From Acanthochromis polyacanthus (taxonomy: Eukaryota > Chordata > Actinopteri > Pomacentridae): a stretch of 64,000 nucleotides of DNA. Below, in pieces: positions 58,173-64,000 of the stretch. The stretch lies in contig NC_067136.1 of assembly GCF_021347895.1 (NCBI RefSeq), positions 3,183,970 through 3,247,969 on the forward strand, written 5' to 3'. How positions within the stretch are numbered: the first letter of the stretch is position 1; each line of letters opens with the position of its first letter. The position numbers and the translations under genes are program-made. A model generated the notes under the pieces. It did not search any database. It was given only the letters and a program-made list of their open reading frames with translations, and had not been told where the DNA came from.

Positions 58173-58680
58173 GACTCGTTTAAATGGATCGTATAATGAT
58201 ACCGCCACCTCCATGCTTGACTCGTTTAAATGGATCGTATAATGATACTGCCACCTCTGCTCACCTGACTCGTTTAAATGGATCGTATAATGATACCGCC
58301 ACCTCCATGCTTGACTCGTTTAAATGGATCGTATAATGATACTGCCACCTCCATGCTTGACTCGTTTAAATGGATCGCATAATGATACCGCCACCTCCAT
58401 GCTTGACTCGTTTAAATGGATCGTATAATGATACCGCCACCTCCATGCTTGACTCGTTTAAATGGATCGTATAATGATACCGCCACCTCCATGCTTGACT
58501 CGTTTAAATGGATCGCATAATGATACCGCCACCTCCATGCTTGACTCGTTTAAATGGATCGTATAATGATACCGCCACCTCCATGCTTGACTCGTTTAAA
58601 TGGATCGTATAATGATACCGCCACCTCCATGCTTGACTCATTTAAATGGATCGTATAATGATACCGCCACCTCCATGCTT
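58173..58680. repeat. 46-bp minisatellite, 11 copies, derived from Tc1 transposase
   Basis: Units start at 58173, 58219, 58267, 58313, 58359, 58405, 58451, 58497, 58543, 58589 and 58635. All are 46 bp except the second (48 bp, altered at its end). Units differ at only a few sites (gtataatg or gcataatg; accgcc or actgcc). The plus strand reads gactcgtttaaatggatcgt, then ataatgataccgccacctcc. The reverse complement encodes KHGGGGII, the core of a Tc1 transposase, followed by a stop. Confidence 0.97.
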
Positions 58681-58925
58681 GAAGGCAGGTACAGTGTCCA
58701 GAGGAGAAGCTTGTGGACGGAAACCAGAAGAACCGAACTGAGGTGAAAATGGACAGATTGAACCAGATATTAGCATTTATGTTTGGATATTTTGATCCAG
58801 CAGAATTTGTCATCACTCTATCACCTCCCAATAACAGCGAAGTTGAGCAGTGAGCGTCTTTCCTTTCTTGAACAATCAAATACTAATACTTTACAAAGAC
58901 TATATTAAAAATACACACCCCAAAG
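58681..58925 (+). mobile_element. Tc1-related element, distal flank of the minisatellite
   Basis: Contains agtgtccagaggagaagctt at about 58694, shared with 61966 and partly with 39040, and then the second tatcacctcccaataac phrase. Confidence 0.6.
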
Positions 58926-59185
58926 CAGAATAATAAAACAAAGATGAAATAGAATGAAAATTGCTTAAAAGTCCACAAAATTGTTCAAAAACAGGTTAAA
59001 ATGTGTCCAAAATGCCTTCAAATTTGACTAAAATGATTCAAACTTGGTCCATAATTTGCTAAATGTTCTCCAAAAGCACCCAGAAATTATAAAAATAACA
59101 AAAACGTGTCTATGCTTACAAAAAGATTATCCAAAATGATGCCAAATGTGTCCCGAATTATTTAAAATGTGTCCAAAATGACTTG
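58926..59185. repeat. Family A minisatellite
   Basis: Units like gtccaaaatgccttcaaatt, about a dozen. Confidence 0.65.
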
Positions 59186-59580
59186 CTAGCAAAGCTGTGA
59201 AACTAATCTGAGCCCAGCTGTGATTTCCAGTCAGTTGAGCTACATGACTATGGTTCTAAAAGGATCTCTGATCAGCAGAACTTTCTTAGTTTTAGACCTA
59301 TGGACTGTGTCTATGTCTTCATCATGGCTCCACATAGAAAAAACTGAACAGAGGAATTGAAAACATTGACTGTGTGACTTCACATAGATGGAAAAGGACA
59401 GAGAAAGTCTTAAAATCAACATTATTAAGTAATCAGGAGTGGGTGGTATATGAAAGGAGCTCATAGTCACCCACTATTACCAATACTGACTGGACAAGAT
59501 AGAAGTGAAGAAGAGGACTATATTTCCCATCGCATGCAGAGAACAAAATCTTTTCTTCTGAAGACAAGTGAAAACCACAA
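59186..59580 (+). mobile_element. Tc1-like relic
   Basis: Shares phrases with the relics at 8350, 12200 and 17430 (catggctccacatagaaaaa; cttcacatagatggaaaagg), ending gaagacaagtgaaaaccaca. No frame survives. Confidence 0.5.
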
Positions 59581-60370
59581 TGTTCAAAAATAACTCAAAA
59601 GTTGTCCAAAATCACTTGAAATTGACCACAGTATGTCAAAAATAATCCCCAATGTCCGAAAATGCTCCAAAATCATTGTCAAATTTTGTTGAAAAATACA
59701 AATATAAAAATGGACATTGCACAAAGTGTGTCTTAAAGGAGAAAATAACTCAATTTATGCCCAATTAAGTGGAAAAGTTTCAAATGGCTCGAATCATTCA
59801 GAATCACTTGGAGACTTGACCAAATTAACTCTAAAAGGTCTCCAAAATGTCCAAATGTTGTTAGAAAATATAAAAATGAGTCAACCTTTGTACTAAATCA
59901 GACAGACCCAAAGGTTTTTAAAATGTGTCCACAATGACTCCATACTGTCCAAATGAGTCGAAGTTACAACAATTCCTGCTTAAATTAACTTGAAAAATTA
60001 TCAAAAGAGAAAGAAAAATAATGTCCAAAATGACAATTTTTGGACAAATTAGTTGTTTTTTTAATTATTATTTGCAAAAAATGTTCTTGAAATGACTCAT
60101 AATTGTCATAAAAGATCAGAATTGTCCCAAAATGCAACATATTTTCCAAAGCAATTCCATTTATGCACAAATTAAGTTGAAAACTTTTTTAAATGGCTCA
60201 AATCTTCCAAAATGGGTCACAAAGTGTTCAAAATGATGACTAAATGTCCAAAATACTCACAATTTTTTGTCTAATTTTGTTGAAAAATATATAAACAAAA
60301 CAGAAAATTGTCAAATTTGAACAAAATGGGTTTTTAAAAGACTCAAAATGTGTCCTAAATTATGCAAAAT
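59581..60370. repeat. Family A minisatellite
   Basis: About thirty-five degenerate units like caaaatgactcaaaagttgt. Confidence 0.7.
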
Positions 60371-60580
60371 TTGCCCAAAAGTTGTTTCAGTTATGCAAAA
60401 CACGACCTGGACAAGTATGCGCTCTGACTTGAATCCAGTAGAACGTCTTTGTTGGATTAAAAGAGAAATAATATTGAGAAATATGAGCATTTCTGAAGAA
60501 AACTACAATGAAAAGCTGTTGAACAGTAAAAGGTTTGAAGTTCCCAGCTGTATTAGCGTACCTACTGTTTTCCTGTGAAG
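60371..60580 (+). mobile_element. Tc1-like transposase C-terminal fragment
   Basis: The frame 60348-60578 contains TWTSMRSDLNPVERLCWIKR, the third catalytic block (SPDLNPIEHLW-type) with its Glu, then a decayed C terminus. The fragment directly follows a family A array, as at 10280. Confidence 0.7.
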
Positions 60581-60889
60581 AGGTGAGTCTTTGAAAGCTC
60601 GGCTTCTCTGATGAACCATCTGATGACTAATTAACCGGCCGACAGATTCGCTAATTCAGTCGTTAACTGACTGCCTAATTAACTGACTCATGTTAATTAA
60701 CTGGCCTGACATGTTCACAGCAGCTAATAAATCCAAGATGACAGAGTTTTACGCCTCATACATCTTCATTAATTTCATTAACGGGCACAAATTCCCGTAC
60801 GTGTGAGGATTTAACGTGGAGGTTTCATTTTACCGAAGCAACAACAAACATCTGCTGATTTACAAGTCAGGGCGGCTGCATTAAGATGG
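60581..60889. other. Unassigned sequence
   Basis: Contains repeated short taattaactga motifs (60625-60700). Nothing else. Confidence 0.4.
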
Positions 60890-61000
60890 AACAAAAACTG
60901 AGCAGAAACATGTTTGGTGGAGAGAAGGTGAGGCCTTTAACCCCAAGAACACCAAAGCTACCATCAAGCATGGAGGTGGCGGTATCATGCTGTCGGGCTT
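60890..61000 (+). mobile_element. Tc1-like fragment (KHGGG segment)
   Basis: gtttggtggagagaaggtga, followed by catcaagcatggaggtggcg. The same stretch as 56850-56935 and 62720-62795. Confidence 0.75.
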
Positions 61001-61914
61001 TACACAGAAAACGACCAAAACGAGGCACAAATGATTAAAACAAGGAAGAAAAAAACAACCATAATGATGCAGAAAATGACCAAAATCAGGCTCAAAACAA
61101 CAGAAATGAGGCAGAAAGCAATCAAATTTAGGTATGATCTAACAAAATGACACACTACACAGCTAGGGTTAGGCTTGATTTTGTGGTGGTTTTGTGTCTG
61201 TTTTTCTTTCTTTTCCGTCATTTTGGGGTCAGTTCATGTCTCTGATTGTTTTATGTCATTTGTGTGTTTTTGTGATCATTTTGAGTGCGTTTCTGGTCAT
61301 TTTGTGTCTCTTATCGATCATTTTCTGTCATTTGTGTGATTTTTGATATTTTGTGTCTTTGTAGTGGTTTAGTGTTTGAATGCTTTCGGTCCTTTTCTGT
61401 TATTTTGGGGTATTTTGTGGTTGTTTGCGTTTCTTTTGGTAGTTTTCTGTAATTTTGTCTGGTTTTGTGATTCTTTTGTATTTTTCTAGTCATTTTATGT
61501 ATTTTTGTGGTTGTTTTGTGTCTCTTTTTGATCATTTTCATCATTCTGTGTGTTTTTGTGGTCATTTTGTGTACATTCTGGTTCTTTTATGTCTCTTTGT
61601 GATGTTTTTTTTTGTCCCTGTGGTCCTTTTCTGTCATTTTGTGTGTTTTTGTATTTGTTTTATGTGGCTTTGTAGTGGTTTCATGTCTGCTTTTGGTCCT
61701 TTTCTGTCATTTGTGTGATTTTGTGATCTTTTTGTGTGTCTTTGTAGTGGTTTCATGTCTGTTTTTGATCCTTTCTGTCATTTTGTGTGTTTTTGTGATT
61801 GTTTCTTGTGTTTTTGTATCTTTTTGTTGTTTTTTGGCATTTTGCTTGTTTTGTAGTCGTTTTGTCTATATTTGTGGTCATTTTGTGCCTCTTTTCTGTC
61901 TCAGAGTTGAGTCA
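61001..61914. repeat. Family B minisatellite
   Basis: The first 150 bp are in the A-rich orientation (cagaaaatgaccaaaatcag). From 61180 onward they are in the T-rich orientation (gtcattttgtgtctctttga). High divergence. Confidence 0.7.
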
Positions 61915-62165
61915 GTTAAATTGATCGTATAATGATACCGCCACCTCCATGCTTGACGGTAGGTGTAGTGTCCAGAGGAGAAGCTTGTGGACGGAAACCA
62001 GAAGAACCAAACTGAGGTGGAAGTGGACAAACTTAACTAAATATTAACATTTCTGTTTGTATATTTATGATCCAGCTGATTTTGTTCTGTCTCTAGAAGA
62101 CCTTGAATAAATCTATGAAAGAACCAAAATGGCAAAGATTACAGGCTTCTTTGGAAACTTGAAAC
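61915..62165 (+). mobile_element. Tc1-related element containing one 46-bp-type unit
   Basis: 61921-61960 carries a single ttgatcgtataatgatacc--ccatgcttgac unit, the likely ancestral form of the 58-kb minisatellite. It is followed by the same distal flank (gtgtccagaggagaagcttg). Confidence 0.65.
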
Positions 62166-62689
62166 ACCTATATTTTAACTAATTGTGAAGAAAGAAAATG
62201 TTTCCAAACACATTAAACCTGCCAACAGTGGAGCTTAAGCTTGGAGCAGCTCATTACAAAACCTACATAATCATGTGCTTTATCAGCTTCATCAGGTGAT
62301 CATTGGCAGAAATAATGTGAAGCCTTAATGATACACAAACTATTTAACATGCTCTTATCTCATCACGTCTGGATTAGCATAAACTGTTTTTTTTTTACAT
62401 GACTGAGTAATAAAAGTGCAGAAAAGGCCGCTGCCAGGCCCTTAACTGAGCACATTTCATCCTCTTTTGTTGCTTCCGGGATGCTTCAGGATGAATTTTA
62501 ATGTGACTTTAATTACTTATAAGTCACTTCCTGGTCAGACTCCTCGTGTTTGTCAGACAGATGTCTTTGATTTGTTGTGGAATCTCAGTTTAAGATGAGG
62601 AAAATGCCCAAGGCTCAGCAGTAACCGGCTGACTCTTTTAAATCATTTAAAAATTCAAATAACATCTCTTTTTTTCCCTAGAGGAAGGT
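62166..62689. other. Unassigned sequence
   Basis: Nothing recognised. Confidence 0.4.
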
Positions 62690-62805
62690 TCTGTGGTTAC
62701 ATGAAACTGAATCTGAGCAGAAATACGTCTGGAGGTTGGAGGACGAGGCCTTTAACTCCAACACCAAACCTACCATCAAGCATGGAGGTGGCGGTATCAT
62801 TTAGA
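62690..62805 (+). mobile_element. Tc1-like fragment (KHGGG segment)
   Basis: aaatacgtctggaggttgga, then accatcaagcatggaggtgg. The fragment ends soon after tatcat, as does the copy at 60990. Confidence 0.7.
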
Positions 62806-63049
62806 TGATTTGAGGGTTTGCAGTAACCTGCTTGAGGAAATAAGGCAGAGGACTTCTTTCAAATCATAAAAATGTAAACACACTTGTTTTTGCATCACCT
62901 TCCCTGATTTATGGACTTTTATCTTCTTTTCATTGTGTTTTTAACATCATGTTTCGTAGCTGTGTGAAGTATTTTATAACTCTGATAAATGCTACGACGA
63001 CCATTTGAATCACAAAGCTAGTGAACTGTTCAATTAAGAAAAATAATTC
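62806..63049. other. Unassigned sequence
   Basis: Nothing recognised. Confidence 0.35.
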
Positions 63050-63343
63050 AGACTTTGACTAGAATGCTTAAAGAATTGTACACTACAAGGCAAACATAGT
63101 CCAAAATGAAGTAAACCTTGTCCAAAACAACAAAATTGTCCAAAATGACCAAAGAATTTTCCAAAATGTCATGAAATTTGTCCTCAAGACTCAAAAATTG
63201 ATGTGAATGATGCAAATCTTGGCAAAAATGAAAATAATTGTCAAAAATTACAAAAAAAATGGGTCCAGCATTATTCAAAAACTGTCCAAAGTGACAGACA
63301 AATGTCAAAAATTATATGAACTTTGTCCTAAAATATAGAAAGA
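63050..63343. repeat. Family A minisatellite
   Basis: Units like gtccaaaatgaccaaagaat, about fifteen, ending at the hAT element. Confidence 0.65.
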
Positions 63344-63351
63344 CTGTATAG

Positions 63352-64000
63352 CAGGGCTATTCAACTGGCGGGCCGCGGGCCAAATCAGGCCCGCCAAGAA
63401 TGTTGGTCCGGCCCGCGGAAGATTGCCAAAAAGAAAAGAAACAGACATCTGCCACATGTACACATCCTACATGTACACATCCTTATGTTTCACACTGCCT
63501 GGGAAGGTAGGGGGCGCTGTGGCGTTGTGCAGTGCTATGCTTCTCTTCCTACCAACAGTAGAAAAGAAGGATTGCAGAGGGAGAGGAGCTGGAGGAGGAG
63601 AAAAAGGAAGAAGCCTGAGTGAACATGTCGCTATCGAAACCGAAAAAAGGAAGGTTGATTTGGAAAATCGCCGGTTTAATGCCGATTGGACAGGCAAATA
63701 TGCCTACATTGAAACTCCTGAGGGCAGACCAATGTGTTTGCTCTGTGACCAAGTAAATGCTGTCACAAAAGAATACAACCTTCAGAGGCACTTCATCACA
63801 ACCCATGACAAGTTTGATGCTAACTATCCCCCGGGTTCAGATTTGCGCAAGGAAAAGATTAAAAAGCTCACTGAAAACTATAATAAAACACGCAGTAACT
63901 TCATTTGGGCTTGCACAGTCCAGGAGAGAGCAACTACAGCTTCTCTCCGGGTTGCATGGATCCTTGGAAAGAAGAAAAAACGTTCACAGATGCAGAGATG
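63352..64000 (+). mobile_element. hAT (Charlie-like) transposon, 5' end, running off the window
   Basis: Begins cagggctattcaactggcgg followed by a G+C-rich imperfect palindrome (gggccgcgggccaaatcagg). This is the usual terminal layout of Charlie-type hAT elements in vertebrates. The right TIR is outside the window, so the 8-bp target duplication (left copy would be ctgtatag, 63344-63351) cannot be checked. Confidence 0.75.
63625..64000 (+). pseudogene. hAT transposase / ZBED-type N terminus, partial and frameshifted
   Basis: The likely original start is ATG at 63625 (MSLSKP). One A appears missing from the A run at 63643-63648, because the protein continues in another frame with KRKVDLENRRFNADW. 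A BED/C2H2-like finger follows: C-x2-C in MCLLCDQ and H-x4-H in RHFITTH. Then comes a lysine-rich stretch and WACTVQERATTASLRVAW. A second shift is likely near 63979, where the expected continuation after GKKKK is broken. An alternative uninterrupted frame from ATG 63537 reads through to the window end. Similar N termini occur in host proteins of the GTF2IRD2/ZBED type, but the TIR and shifts favour a transposon relic. Confidence 0.7.

Noticed and set aside
58173..58680. Regular 46-bp repeats that might suggest a CRISPR array
   Set aside because: There are no unique spacers; the units are directly tandem, and the setting is a vertebrate genome.

Overview
The window looks like a piece of a teleost fish chromosome. 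It holds a vertebrate neuropeptide receptor gene cut by GT-AG introns. The rest is dense with fish-type Tc1/mariner relics, hAT elements, short inverted-repeat elements, a tRNA-derived SINE, a fragment of an APE-type LINE and very long degenerate minisatellites. There is no sign of prokaryotic gene organisation. The species cannot be named from this sequence alone.

Only one host protein-coding gene can be supported. It is a neuropeptide Y / peptide YY receptor of the Y2 subfamily on the minus strand. Its five coding exons are 50139-50303, 49477-49609, 39962-40127, 34966-35119 and 31637-32221. They join to 1203 nt, giving 400 residues plus a stop, with all four introns GT-AG in phases 0, 1, 2 and 0. 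The product has the complete seven-helix layout, the Y2-type DRH triplet, the C128-C208 disulfide pair, NPLLY in helix 7 and a palmitoylation-type cysteine. Y2 coding regions are normally intronless. A teleost Y2 duplicate (Y2-2, npy2rl) is known to carry introns, so npy2rl is the best name. Three of the four joined exon boundaries read CAG|GTG.

Layout. Bases 1-31636 lie downstream of the gene and contain no recognisable host exon. They hold degenerate ~20-bp minisatellites, a 0.5-kb long-TIR element (4334-4837), a TG microsatellite (7573-7679), three copies of one element family at 9-16 kb, and a hAT relic with an 8-bp target duplication (12516-14182). They also hold a 1.3-kb TIR element with a SINE inside it (17722-19025), a nearly full Tc1 transposon with a broken transposase (19499-20750) and a TA-flanked MITE (24014-24370). 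Bases 31637-50366 are the receptor gene. Its introns are mostly repeat: a Tc1 relic carrying two younger insertions in intron 4, an inverted pair of Tc1-related repeats in intron 3, and about 9 kb of minisatellite in intron 2. Bases 50367-64000 lie upstream of the visible coding start. They hold a 5' LINE fragment, a 1.1-kb 21-bp-period minisatellite with an internal 435-bp duplication, and eleven copies of a 46-bp minisatellite made from a Tc1 transposase motif. Scattered Tc1 fragments follow, and the 5' end of a hAT transposon runs off the right edge.

The mobile elements are inactive or non-autonomous as far as can be seen, and I found no new gene system. The most interesting signals are the intron architecture of the receptor, the small upstream ORF before its start codon, the transposase-derived minisatellite, and the several families of ~20-bp degenerate repeats that fill the introns and flanks. 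Family letters used below: A = about gtccaaaatgactcaaaatt; B = tttgtggtcattttgtgtct-like, period 21; C = gactggttttagactggttt-like; D = cacagattttatctatattg-like.
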